Source: Phoronis australis (Eukaryota; Phoronida; Phoronidae). Taken from it: a DNA stretch of 64,000 bases. The notes below the pieces were generated by a model that was not told the origin of the DNA, searched no databases, and worked only from the letters and a program-made list of their open reading frames with translations. Numbering within the stretch: position 1 is the first letter of the stretch; the number at the start of each line of letters is the position of its first letter. A program made the translations under genes and the position numbers. The stretch lies in the NCBI GenBank assembly GCA_002633005.1, contig NMRA01000399.1, positions 187,720-251,719 on the forward strand. The letters are read 5' to 3'. Below are positions 47,806 to 60,400 of the stretch, piece by piece.

Positions 47806-50800
47806 TTGTCGCAGACTATACCGGGTAGTACACCAAATCACGTGTTAGAATGCTGCCCCCAATAAAATTGGATCCAGAATCAAAGGACTTAAAACACCAC
47901 CCAAAGGTCTTTTAAATTGGCCCATAGACTTTTGAGCAAGAGGGTCAATTGCCCCATATCAATATTTTCCTAAGAACATCTTTGTTTCAGTAGGACTGTA
48001 TTCATGTAATATTTTGATGCTCAGATCTGATGCTTGGTTTCTCGGCTTAATTTCAATAGCTAACCAGGGTTTAATATCGTTTCATGGTGCAGCAGAAACG
48101 CAGCACTTTGTGCTGGGATCCAAGTTCATAGTATTAAAATTACTCTTTAAGCACAACATCTGTATCAAATACACCTAACATACAGGTTGTGAGCCTGTAA
48201 TGGATATTTTTAAATTTTCACTTTGGTTAGCAGGTGCTCCATGATCTTTTGCGAATTTTTTATTTTCAAAAGCAGATAAAAGACCTTCACATAATCCCAA
48301 GTATACCAAATATTTTATGACGATTGTACAGTACAGCTATGTTTCAAACAACAAAACAAAATTTTTGTTAATACCATAGAAAAAATAAAATTCTACATTT
48401 CTGTCATACTGTGCTCAGAATAGAAACATTACCAAGCACAAGATTTAGGTTGAAATCTAAGTTATCATTATCGAGTGAGACATTATAGGCTATTACACTA
48501 GCGCACTACTTTACAATTACACAATTAGTCACAAAATCAAAGTCACCTAATGACGCACAGAAATGAGAAACTTGCAAGGATTGAAAAAAAAATTTAATTA
48601 TTAACTTTAAGTGATGGTAATTGGACCGTGTATCTGGGATAAAAATTGAATTGCAGTAATTAAGCCTGTTAAATATGAAACAGTAGTGACATCTGCTTTC
48701 CATCAAAGTCACTATTTATGCAACTGTCCTATCATTTATCATCAATTTGATCTTTTATCAACTAAAGTATAGCACTAAGCATGATTTATAGAGCAGTGGA
48801 AAAGTAGTATGGACACAACTAGTTTATATGTCTAGGATAACCAACCAACCTTATTTTAGCTCAAAATGACATGGAAAAAGGTTGCCTTCGCCTTTAAAGT
48901 CAAAATGACCCACTTATATTGAGCACGTTCGAACCCTTACCCCCCAAATCTTCCGGAAAATAGCTGTTACACTACGGTCACGCATCTACTCACCTGGCGA
49001 CTCAATGAGTGACATATCGGTCTTACTGAAACAATTCTCGAACGTTTTTTAGCAGATGAGGCCAGCAAGTGCTAAGCTAAATATTAAAACACACCCTGCT
49101 TGACTGCTTGAGTTAATTTCTTTGGATACAATACACGCCTAGATCATTACATCGCATTTACTCTGGCAAATGAACTCTGATGACAAGCACACGCACGCTT
49201 ACTCACGCACACACCCATACAAACTTCAAAACAAACGTCGCGTGACAACAACATCTGCGTTCCTCCAGATTTTTCTCGTGTTGCGAGCCACAATCTAGCG
49301 CAGATTTGGACTCTGCAGTTAATCCAGACTCCAAAAGAACTTAAAAATCTTAGAGATGCTATCTGGAAAACTTGAGGAAGATTTCAGGTAATTTGTTGAG
49401 TCGAAGTTGTATTCTTATTCAAGAATTCAAGCCCTATCGACGATTGCGAGACTGGCAGCTACGCATTTGTTGGCAAGATTTTGCCCTGGGATTTCAGCAT
49501 AATTTTCTGAAAAATGATCGTAATTTAACAACGAATTTTGATAGCAATGCACCACAATTTTGTAGAAAGTAAATAATAATATTCTGCACGCTTTATCTTA
49601 GCGCGTTAATGCATATGTGCGTACGTTAAGTGAGTCGACCCAGAACAGGTGATTCTGCAGAGGCATTATCCTCAAAATTGCTCATGTTGGGTTGCTTCTG
49701 GTCAAGCGAAAACAAGTTTTTTTTTCACTACCAACCGCCGTGGAATATTTGTAACTGTTTCTTTCAAGGGAAATATTGTTGGGCAGTTTCCAAGATACGT
49801 TGTCTTGTCGCCCTCAAAATGAGCGCTGCATAGCCTACTTTATGCTACGAAGTCGGAAAGATTTCACTAAGTCGGCCTTTGCTACCAGCTCTACCAATGT
49901 GTCTGACCCATGTTTAACGCAGTTCTTGATCCTTGGGAAACAGGTAGTAACTAAATTCTTTTCGCTAACTGGTATTATAACAGCCAGGCACAAAACACGT
50001 ATGACCTCCCTGTGGCCGGTTCGCCCCCACGCTTGCCGACATACTTCTTTACCGGCTTAACCACAATGCAACATTCTGACCCATTTCCAATATGGCGGCG
50101 TTGCAACTCCGCTATTGCTTTTAAGTAATATCGACTTAATGGTTCATAAAATCAAGGCACACAATTAGTTCTGCAACTTGCAGACTTAGTTCTTGAATGA
50201 CCATCTTTCTAGTTATTCAACACACAGAATTGCTGCTGGAGAGAAAGTGCACAGAATAATGACTACTGAAAGGCAAGTTTACAGTCAGCATTAATGCTGC
50301 AGAGAAAGGCAGCACAGATGAAACATGATCTAAATAATTAATAGAATACATTGAATAGCAAATTCTGCATGTTGAATACCCAGATAGAGGTAATCCTATA
50401 AGACACAATTCCGCTAGTTAAATAACCATTACACTACACACAGTGAAGCCACAATCAAAACAGAACTCATAGCTATACTTTCCTAACAATGCATTTGGCA
50501 CTGGGATGTTTAATCCCGAGGCCTTGAACATGAACTTCAAGCAGTATAAAATTAATTCCCACCAATACTATCATTTTAAACATGAAAATTACACAACAAT
50601 TCTCCATTGATTTTCAACAAAAACAATTATCACGATTATTATTTTCTGTGCTAAGTGACAGACTATAACTTTAATCCTCATTTTTGTGGAAAGTTTTCAC
50701 AAAAAAGAATCTCAATTCTGTGTTCAATTACACAATAACTAAATCATTTGTTGATGTTTCGTACAGTAATGTTTCACTTCGCAAAAAATGATGAAACTGT

Positions 50801-51694
50801 CACTTTTGCATTTTTCAAAAACTGATCATGTTTTAGCAAATAATTGAAACTTGACAAAATGTTATTTTATAACATTTGTCCACCAACCCAACAACTAGTG
50901 ATAAACATTAATTTCCCTTAATCTTCTGATTTTAGAAATTTAAAGGGACATTACCGGTGACAAAGTGTTTTTCTGAGATCTGAGATTCAATACAGAATAG
51001 AACCTGCAACTCGAGAATCCCAGCCGCAGTTAACTCGTGTAAAGTCAACAGCCTCGATTTCAGTGAATTTTCACTAGATACCGGTATAAGACTTTCATAT
51101 AGCAACTTGGCTACTGGGATCGCATACCAGTGGCCTCTATAGGACAAGATGCACTTTATAACTTTTGTTAGATGCACATCACGTCTTATCACATGCATTG
51201 CAAAAGGATCAAGATGTTCTTCTATATCAAATGTTGCAGAGAAGACAAAGTACCTTCTGGTACAGGTAGGTGGCGCTATGAGTCACTAGTCCCACATGAT
51301 CAGCTCCAGTTGTTTCAGGACAGTCTCCCATTGATGATTTGCAATAACATCAACAGTCTGAACATTTTGTTATTTACAACTTTGGTCGAAGCTAAAAATG
51401 CTTTTTGGCCATAAAACTGACATCCCTTTAAAAACAGAATTCGAGGTGTTGGACAGTGTGAAAAATGATACTGAAACTGATTTCCATATTAGATGCATTA
51501 GTTATGGCAAAATCGTTCTGGCTTGAGTGATTGAGTTTTGTTGATCACAATTTATTTTGACTGATCGTCCGGTTATCACTTATTCTTGTCATATATTCAC
51601 TTATTTCATCTGTAATTCTAAAATATTCAGATCTGTACTTGATTGTTTGAACAAAGAGAATGAATAAAAAGTAGACTACTACGCTTTAACCCAA
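47806..51694. other. Non-coding stretch, no supported gene
   Basis: A GC-richer patch at about 49140-50110 includes ATGGCGGCG (50085) followed by a 10-codon frame, CpG dinucleotides and frames of 60-90 codons, so a promoter or first exon is possible. No splice-consistent coding exon could be built. A lone GGTAGGTGGCGCTATGAG near 51265 resembles the CTCF-like core. Confidence 0.35.
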
Positions 51695-51800
51695 ATTCTA
51701 TTGGCTGATTACAAAACCTTGTACACTGATTCTATTGGCTGATTACAAAACCTTGTATACTGATTCTATTGGCTGATTACAAAACCTTGTACACTGATTC
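51695..51800. repeat. 34-bp tandem repeat, 3 copies
   Basis: The unit begins ATTCTATTGGCTGATTACAA. Each unit carries an inverted CCAAT box (ATTGG). Confidence 0.95.
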
Positions 51801-52021
51801 TCAATGACAATGCAGCTCTTCGGGGACAATCATGCAGCCTTTTTTGCAGAATTTTTCCACAATTTAGCAAATTTATCATCTGAACATAAGAATTTGGAAT
51901 TAATAGCTGTGTTCACTAGAGTAAACTTTTTGCAGAAACAATCCCAAAATAGTTCCAGAATGAGCCACAAATGGCAGTTTGTCAAAAATAATGAAACAGA
52001 AAACTCTGGTCACAAACATGC

Positions 52022-52325
52022 CTCCATTTTAGGCTACTTTGGGGGTAACTTTAGGCTAGCTAGCGTGGGGGTAACTTTAGGCTACTTTGGGGGTAACTTT
52101 AGGCTAGCTAGCGTGGGGGTAACTTTAGGCTAGTGTAGGGTTAACTTGAGGCTAGTTTGGGAGTAGCTTTAGGCTAGTGTAGGGGTAACTTTAGGCTAGT
52201 GTGGGAGTAGCTTTAGGCTAGTGTAGGGGTAACTTTAGGCTAGTGTGGGAGTAGCTTTAGGCTAGTGTAGGGGTAACTTTAGGCTAGTGTGGGAGTAGCT
52301 TTAGGCTAGTGTGGGGGTAACTTAA
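52022..52325. repeat. Minisatellite of GGGGGTAACTTTAGGCTAG units
   Basis: Roughly 13 units of 22-26 bp. The first four alternate GCTACTTTGG and GCTAGCTAGCGT forms. Later ones alternate TGTAGGGGTAACTTTAGGC with TGTGGGAGTAGCTTTAGGC, forming a higher-order dimer. Confidence 0.95.
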
Positions 52326-52409
52326 ACTCCGCATAGTCAGGTAACTGTTTACACAATAGACCTTTTGAAATTGACTTCCAAGGTCAGTGAAAGTACTTCT
52401 TTGTAAATC

Positions 52410-52545
52410 TTGCTCTCAGTCATACAACTGTCCTAGTTGACCTGTGCATGTAAACACAGCTTAACAAAGGGTTTAATTGTCCTGGCTGAGAAGATAATTT
52501 TTATTACTTCCCATGAGTTTTGAATAGCCCAGCCCATCTGACAGG
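52410..52545 (+). repeat. Dispersed repeat R3, copy 2
   Basis: CATACAACTGTCCTAGTTGAC, GGGTTTAATTGTCCTG and TTCCCATGAGTTTTGAATA align with 10365-10475. Confidence 0.6.
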
Positions 52546-53555
52546 TTCTTACTCAAATTGTACACTTTGCAAGTTCTCACTAATTTTTTATCCCATTTTC
52601 AAGACGCTTATTGTCAGAAAGAACTGCCTTAATAAGTAAATAACATGGTGAAAAAGTATATATTCATTACAATACATTACAAAGCCTGTTTCAGCCCAGT
52701 CCTGAACTACTAGGTTTACAAAATATGGTAATACCAGAAGTAATCTATTGTTTAAAACAGAGATAACATGCATGACAACACAAGCCAATGTAACATAACC
52801 GATGTAACGCTAATAGGTACTACTACAACCCATAATAAGACCAAAGAAAAAATATTACAACCGAAAGTTACGGAGAAATGCAGGACTTCAACATCTAGCT
52901 TAGCTCTAATTGGAATGAACTGATATTCTTGTTCAAGGACATCTCAGCAAAAGACCCTTAATCCACAAAGACTCTTTTATCAGCCAACAAACTTTACTGT
53001 TGTCACCCCATAAGACCTGAATGACAAAGCCAGAACAAGTTCACAGATCAAGGCTAATGGATATCAAATATTCATCGCGTCGACGCGGCACGTACACTAT
53101 TTATTTTTTGCCACGTGTCCATTATGTGAAATAACTAAATGTTTCATACATTCATTCGTTTATACTGAAACAAAATTTTACAACATATATTAATTTATAC
53201 TTGCTTTTTTCCTTAAAAAATCTACAAACAAGACTTTCTCAAAATTCACCAGACCAAGGTATTCCCCTTAGAAAGTGTTACCTACCACTACCCATTGGAG
53301 AATCCAAGTACTTCTATATGTTGAATCCTTGGTATACCCAGTCACACTGGTACTGCCCTCAACCACTCAAGTCAGTGTGGTCAACCCTGACCATCCACGA
53401 AATGGTCAGCCACTCCTCCTTACAGTACAACTCTTAATTTCCCATCCCGACAACCACACTCCACCAACATTGCGCGTACAGTACCACTCTTCATTTCCCA
53501 TCCCGACAACCACACTCCACCAACATTGCATGTACAGTACACAACAAAAGATAAA
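52546..53555. other. Mostly non-coding, upstream of the two-exon gene
   Basis: Contains a two-copy repeat at about 53422-53540 (TTTCCCATCCCGACAACCAC). A frame just before it, after CCCCTTAG at about 53271, reads CYLPLPIGESKYFYMLNPWY; it might be an upstream exon but has no clear donor. Confidence 0.35.
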
Positions 53556-53570
53556 ATGCTCCGTAATTCC

Positions 53571-53646
53571 ATGGCGGCTAGACACAAGTCAAATTCCTCA
53601 TCAGAGTCGTCTCCCCTGATGACGGAGAATGATGCGCAATTAGTCA
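53571..53646 (+). CDS. Two-exon gene of unknown function, exon 1
   Basis: ATGGCGGCTAGA opens a hydrophilic, Ser-rich start (MAARHKSNSSSESSPLMTEN and a few more residues), followed by a consensus donor A|GTAAGG at 53647, ending in phase 1. That is the phase needed by the acceptor at 54717, and the join restores AGT (Ser). A second in-frame ATG lies 15 bp upstream (53556) with A at -3, and the frame is open back to a TAA at 53436, so the true start could be earlier or this could be an internal exon. Confidence 0.5.
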
Positions 53647-54717
53647 GTAAGGTAGCTAAACCATTCTGGATTTATAACTTTTCCCTGCAATAGTTATTAA
53701 CAGTCATTTGTTGCAGCTAACAGACTGGTCATACACAAGGAAGCTATGTACAATATACTTTTGTTCCATACTGTAAGTTCTAATACTGTGCTTCAACTTA
53801 ATACATAAGACTAATTCATGAGACACAAATTATTTGTTGATGACTGGGTTTGCTTTCACAAGAAAACTGTTTTCAAGGATTAGTGTTTGTTATCATCAAG
53901 GATCGGTGTCTGTTATCACCAAGGATCAGTATCTGTTATCATCAAGGATCAGTATCTATTATCATCAAGGATCAGTGTTATCACAAGGATCAGTATCTGT
54001 TATCATCAAGATTTCACTCTTCTTTGTAACTTGCCCTTTTTGTTTGTTTTTAATAAAAATGTCTATAAGCCTGTGTTCCAATCAAAAAAGTAAAAGTGAC
54101 ATTTGGATTTAGGCCATTAGTAATTCTAAAATTGGTTTCAGCTTGTTCCTTGCTTAGATTACGTAGATGTAATTTCTGGGTTTGCACCAAATGACTCGCG
54201 TCATCTTAAGCAATAATGAACTGTCCTTTCTTTCCAATCCTCAAATCACATCTGATTTGACTCAGCAACAATTTGAGACTCATTTCTTAATGATAAAGTG
54301 TTCTACATCAAAACTTGATTTTTGTAATAGACGATTTACAAACACTTATTAAACATTATAAAAGTTACTGTATCTAAAACTTGACATAAAAACGATATAA
54401 TTTGGTTGTAAAAATGTACGGTAGTCAGAAGAAGACACACTACGGTAGTTCTTCTCTTACAGTATTTAGCTCACAATATGGCCAAAATGTGAAATTCTTT
54501 TCCGTAAGATTTCTTCACAAAAATAAAGATTAAGACAATTTTAGTCTTTTACAACCACAGTGCTGTATTACAACCACAGTCTGTGTTGTACATGTCATAA
54601 AATAACATTTGGTAAAGTTTCCACAACTTACAACAAAGTCATCAGTTTTTGAAAAATTAAAGACATTACAATTTTTTCAAATTATTTTGGTGCGACATAA
54701 GTGGATGACTACTGCAG

Positions 54718-55064
54718 GTGTTTCTCCAATGGTGAATCGTGTCACTGCATTGAATGTTCAATTCCACCCAATAACATCAATACAAGCTCGGCGGCAGAGA
54801 CCCCTGGGAGCGTTCCACAACACTAAGTACTTGTCAGGCACAGGTGGCGATAAGTTTTGGCTGCCTTATGGAACCAATCAATCCAGCAGTAAGGTTAAGA
54901 GATTACAACTTACAAAGCACTCGACAACAAAATCACAACAAATTGCCTTATGCAATGTAAAATATGGAAACGGAAAAACAATTATAACAAACAACCAAAA
55001 TAAACAAGCACCACAGCAGTGGTCAAATTATTACCATGAATTGAGAAAGGACATCAGAACGTGA
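54718..55064 (+). CDS. Two-exon gene of unknown function, exon 2
   Basis: The acceptor GATGACTACTGCAG| precedes an open frame reading VSPMVNRVTALNVQFHPI, then RPLGAFHNTKYLSGTGGDKF and a basic, Asn/Gln-rich tail ending WSNYYHELRKDIRT. It stops at TGA (55062-55064); with exon 1 this makes about 140 residues. The same spot, AC|GTGAGT, is a good donor, so a third exon is possible. AATAAA signals follow at 55352 and 55392. I see no signal peptide, membrane segment or known domain. It is convergent with the RhoGEF gene, whose stop is at 56712. Confidence 0.5.
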
Positions 55065-55600
55065 GTAGCATATGACAGATATCCCGTGGAAATTAGACAA
55101 AAATGTGCTAAAATAATAGTAACTGAAAGTTTACAGTGAAACTTTTAATGAGATAACGCCATTAAAATGTGGACAATAGTCAGCAACTGGCAACTGAATG
55201 TCACCTGTGCACTTAACTAGTCTGGATGTGGAAGACCATTATTATATCATCAAAGTCTTTGAGAATTAGCGAAAACCTGTTCTATTTAGCAGAGCTTGGA
55301 ATGAATAACGACAAAAGGAGGAAAACTTTCCATGAGATGTATCGTTCCAGAAATAAATAGGCTTGTGTGATAGAAATATTTTTGTGTTGTAAATAAACGT
55401 TTTTGCATGAGCAAAGTCAAAATAGTGATAAAAAAGAGACAAAAAAAGAAGAAACTGGAAATCAAATAAGAGGAGACCGAAACCAAAAAAGAGGAAATCC
55501 TTTCAAAAGAGGAAATTTCCCTAATTTAGGTAAGATTCAAGTTCAATGCTGTGTAATAAAAATGGAAAACCTCACTTTACGAAATACATCATGGACGACT
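55065..55600. other. 3' flank of the two-exon gene
   Basis: Candidate polyadenylation signals at 55352-55357 and 55392-55397. A Lys/Glu/Arg/Asn-rich frame (55403-55639) has low-complexity purine-rich sequence and no convincing splice borders. Confidence 0.4.
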
Positions 55601-55605
55601 CTTTG

Positions 55606-55862
55606 TTATAATGGTCAAGCGGGGTTTTCATGGCATTGAACCACCAAGAAGACGATAGATTTCTGAAGTGCTTTGTCGTTGACTACACTTTATCTTCCAG
55701 GTGGCTTTGAAAAATACAAAAGAATTGTAGACTGCAGAGTACATATTTCAGATATGTGCGATTTTCCAACAATCTGTCATTGCTGAGAAAAGCACGGGAA
55801 GCAAATCTAGAAATTTTGAAAAATTGTGTTCATTCATGTTAACTTTTTAAACAGACAGAGGC

Positions 55863-55918
<56 letters not shown>

Positions 55919-56217
55919 NGGGTTTTCTTGGCATTGAACCACCAAGAAGACGATAGATTTCTGAAGTGCTTTGTGACAATGGTCAAGCAGGGTTTTCTTG
56001 GCATTGAACCACCAAGAAGACGATAGATTTCTGAAGTGCTTTGTCGTTGACTACACTTTACCTTCCATAATACAAAAGAACTGTAGACTGCAGAGTACAT
56101 ATTTCACATATTTGCGATTTTCCAACAATATGTCGTTGCTGAGAAAAGCACGGGAAGCAAATCTAGAAATTTTGAAAAATTGTGTTCATTCATGTTAACT
56201 TTTTAAACAGAAAGAGG

Positions 56218-56251
<34 letters not shown>

Positions 56252-56290
56252 AAGGCAGACAGATGGACAGACATACAGAGAGACAGACAA
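55606..56290. repeat. ~300-bp duplicated unit ending in (CAGA)n
   Basis: The block from GGTCAAGCGGGGTTTTC through AACTTTTTAAACAGACAG occurs at about 55612-55918 and again at about 55979-56290, each copy ending in a CAGA microsatellite. A truncated ~60-bp third piece (55920-55979) lies between them, next to the single N at 55919. The microsatellite tail suits a SINE-like unit, but no tRNA-like promoter boxes are visible. Confidence 0.8.
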
Positions 56291-56711
56291 CATTTTAAGC
56301 TACAAGGATGCATGAAATCTGATGCACGCCAAGTCTGCCTGTTTTCAGCTCCAAGAAGATAAAAAGAACACATTTTTACACAATTACATGAAATTGGTAA
56401 GTTTGAGGTAGGAAAATAAACAACGTTTAGATTCTAGCTAGTTAAATAATAAGTTGAGAGTATCATATGATACAACCTAATTTAATACTGACAAATAAAT
56501 ATTAAATAGACTAAATAAATAATTAAAAGTAATCATACATGTAAAAATATTGCTAAATTTACCAAACAAAGACACTGTACTATCTCAGAAATATAAATAA
56601 AAAACATAAAAAACTGAATTACAGCCCCACATAGAGCACTGCCAGTTACTTTACATGGTCTCCGTGGAAACGTTTGTAACCTAGCAACAGAACATGCAGA
56701 CTTGGCCTGTG
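56291..56711 (-). other. 3' untranslated region and flank of the RhoGEF gene
   Basis: Downstream of the stop on the minus strand. An ATTAAA polyadenylation-like signal on the minus strand (plus-strand TTTAAT at 56481-56486) lies about 230 bp past the stop. Confidence 0.35.
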
Positions 56712-57415
56712 TCAGATAAAGTTCTGCAGTCTGCTCACCCTAATGTCTGGATCAGTTGTCGCGGTCAGTTCTTGACTCAGAGGTCTCTTGGACTTGCCTT
56801 GGACACTAAATTCATCGTCAGTCGACTGAAATTTTGGCCTACGTAGTTTTAAGGATCCATAACGAGTGTTAGTTTTGTACCTATTGGTTAAATTCTGAAG
56901 CACGCGGTCAGACAAGTCCGGTTTTAGAGTCTGAATGTTATGCAAGGCGTCGTCTGCATTGTTGAAATTGGCAGCCATCGTTGCAACATCCTTCACTGTG
57001 GCTATAGTTGAACACTCTGCACCAAAACCAACTACCAACTGGTCCACCACCCGCTCACTGCCCAACATTTCGTGTATGATTCGCCAGTTCGGCAGTACCT
57101 TGACCGGTTTCTGATTCGTCGCTTCGTCCAGGCATTCCACGCGACATCCTTTTGTTTCGATATTTTTGATAATATTTGATTTTTCATATTTTGATTCTGC
57201 TGTTGTTGTTGTTGCTGTATTGCATGCTTTCTTACTATCATTGGTGTTTGTGGCGTAACCATTAGTAATCGCGTTTTTCTGACCGTCTGTTGTAATGCTG
57301 ATGCGAAGCTGAATCACGTGAGTCCATGCATGCATGAGTTCCGGAGTAGACGCTCTCAGTGTCAGTGTGCCGTGTCGATGTTCGTCATTTATGTACGTCA
57401 GGCGAAGCTCCGTAG
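56712..57415 (-). CDS. RhoGEF last exon (end of PH domain and C-terminal tail)
   Basis: The acceptor TTTTCTGCACAG| in phase 1 leads to TELRLTYINDEHRHGTLTLR, then ASTPELMHAWTHVIQLRIS with the conserved PH Trp. The remaining tail contains a likely helical region (WRIIHEMLGSERVVDQLVVG), a basic patch (SLKLRRPKF) and ends VSRLQNFI before TGA. This is the longest non-repetitive open frame in the window. Confidence 0.9.
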
Positions 57416-60400
57416 CTGTGCAGAAAACAGAGAAAACATTGGTGGATCACGTACCTCTCACAGTGTTGGTAACAAAAGTCAGGTCAGCATGGCGGAAAAC
57501 ATAACAGAAGGTTACAGTTAACTTCCCACAATTAATGGTCAAAATTGTAATTTTTCATTTTTCAAATCCTCACAGTATTGCCAAAATGTTCAAAATTTCA
57601 ATAATTGCTAGTTGATGACAGACATGGTACATTTAATAAAATTTTCAAACAATCGTGTACAATTGTCTTCTTGTTTTCTTTTGGACAAAATTTTGATAAA
57701 ATACAACTTCACTGTTGCACAATCTTGTGTTCTAATTTGAGAAACATTTGGTACTTTATGAACACCACGCATCACACAACACAGGACACATCAAAATAAT
57801 CAGCCCAAATACGTACACATATAATGCTTGGCTAAAAAATCTTGAAAAAGTATTTTAGTAATTTTCATACAATTTTTGCAAACAGTTGACCTGAGACTAA
57901 CGACAGAAAAAACAACTGGCAGCAAATACACAAAAATCAGTCAATTTCTCACCATTATGCCGGTGACTGTCCACTTTCGTGACTGACCGTAGGTCAACTG
58001 GGCTGTCCACAACAGTGAGGAAGCCATCTGGTTCCTGCCGACAAAGGACCAGCAAGTCACTGAAGAGTAACCCCTTCACCTGGTGGTGACCCAAAGAGTC
58101 ACATTTCGTTATCTCCCCTGTATAAATGAGATGGCGGCCACTCATGTGCAACTGAAATACCTATGGAAAACCAAGAATTTAAGGATGTAATAAACCTTTC
58201 ATTGTTATTACAGTCAATAAACCTATGTTTTCTCTGGTGGTTAATTCATCCTAAACTGCAAAAAGGTTTTCCTGAAGCGGCTAATCCATGGTCGTCATGG
58301 CGGTAACGGACTACGTCAGCACTAGAGTACACCTAGCAATGAGGTGTATGTTATGGGCCTCAATTGGGGCTGCCTACCATAGATGCAAGAATCTCACAAA
58401 AATGCAACATCACGCACATCTTCACATGATATTGGTAATTGCTATACAACATCACCCACATCTTCACATGATATTGATAATTGCTATGCAATATCACGCA
58501 CATCTTCACATGATATTGATAATTGCTATGCAATATCACGCACATCTTCACATGATATTGATAATTGCTATACAACATCACCCACATCTTCACATGATAT
58601 TGATAATTGCTATGCAATATCACACACATCTTCACATGATATTGATAATTGCTATGCAATATCACCCACATCTTCACATGATATTGATAATTGCAATGCA
58701 ATATCACCCACGTCTTCACATGATATTGATAATTGCTATGCAATATCACGCACATCTTCACATGATATTGGTAATTACAATCAGTACATGTGAAGCACAT
58801 CACCACACTAGCTGTTCTTTCAAGTGTTCTCAGTCTACAGAGCTCAGCCCAGGTTGACCACTTACAAGTGTTCTCAGTCTACAGAGCTCAGCCCAGGTTG
58901 ACCACTTACAAGTGTTCTCAGTCTACAGAGCTCAGCCCAGGTTGACCACTTACAAGTGTTCTCAGTCTACAGAGCTCAGCCCAGGTTGACCACTTACAAG
59001 CATGTAGACCGTATGAGTAACAGATGGCAAATTGGGTCCCAATTTTTCTTGGTGCCAAAACTCACAAGAGGCAAAAGGTACAAAAGCGGTGCAAAATTTA
59101 CAGTGAACACAATGTATAACGCTCATCAATTGAGCACCACCAACCAATTTTTAATGAATTTCTAATTAACATCCACAACTTTTAATGCTGAAGCTCTTTT
59201 GAATGTATTACAAGTTAAACTTTACAAACTAGTCAATCCTGGGATAGAAAAATGACGAATCTCCCAGACTGTCAAGGATGGTTCACAATCATTGCCAGTT
59301 TCAGTGGGACTAAGGGTTGGGACTTGCTGCTAGTTTGCACCTTTGCAGTTATAAAAGTAACAATGCTAAACCACTAAGATACACTTCCTTATGGATGCCA
59401 TCATCTCAATTCAAACTATTCATATGATTTACTGGTTTATAAAAACATCAACATTCTTGTTTACTGTCTCGGATATGGAACTCAAATAAGTTAATTTTAT
59501 AGTTACACTCGTGAAAATGGCGATAAGTGTGAACTGTGCTTTATATCAACTGAAAGTTTCAGTTTCTACAAACACTCACCGGAACATTCGTGTCGAATAA
59601 CAGTTGTCTCTGTATGTCCAATACTTCTTCATCTACTGTACTAACCACAGACACACCGGACTGGACAGAGGTCAGTGATTTAGTGGACAGCTGCGGAGGA
59701 CGATCGGCCTTTTGCTGCAGTTGTTGTGCAGAATCAGGGGAAGGTAGGGGGGCTGGAGGAGACAGCAGGGGGTCCCAGGAGGGCTTCTGCTCTCGCTCGA
59801 CGATGGTTTCACAACATGACGTTAGACCTGGAGAGAGCGAATAACACTGTTATCAAAAGAGTAACAATAAATTGTTATTCTGCTTAGAAAAAATATTTTA
59901 AAATCAGAGGCCAATTGCACATTTTTGCAATGAAATAGTTGGTGATGAAGACAGTGGTGTTTACATTTAAAGACATGTTTCACTAGGCAAAAATGGTCCT
60001 CTCATTACTATTTATTTCTTCATTTTATAAATTTCCCTTTTTCTTATAAAAAGCAGTGTCCAAAATGAAGCAATTATATTAAATAAAGGAATACTTTAGA
60101 AAGCCAAGCAGTTTACAGTAATAATTGATCAAAACAAGTTGACCTTTGACAGAATATTGATTTTCAATCAAACTCAATGCTATAGGGCTCACAAGTCTAA
60201 CAAGGTTCAAACAGATTTTTGACATTGTAAAAATTCTTTTTACCAATATTAAACTACTTTCCAAGGAACATTGTGGATGTGTTGACAAAGCCACCATCCA
60301 TATGAAAATGAACGAAATCTGTAGAAAAAGTTCCCATTTGAGAGCTACTTATGCCCTCTGTTGAGTATCTTGAAAACAAAATGGTTGTCTGGTGCACCTG

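Noticed and set aside
58288-58857. 189-codon plus-strand and 148-codon minus-strand frames
   Set aside because: The 42-bp intronic array; it lies between confirmed RhoGEF exons.
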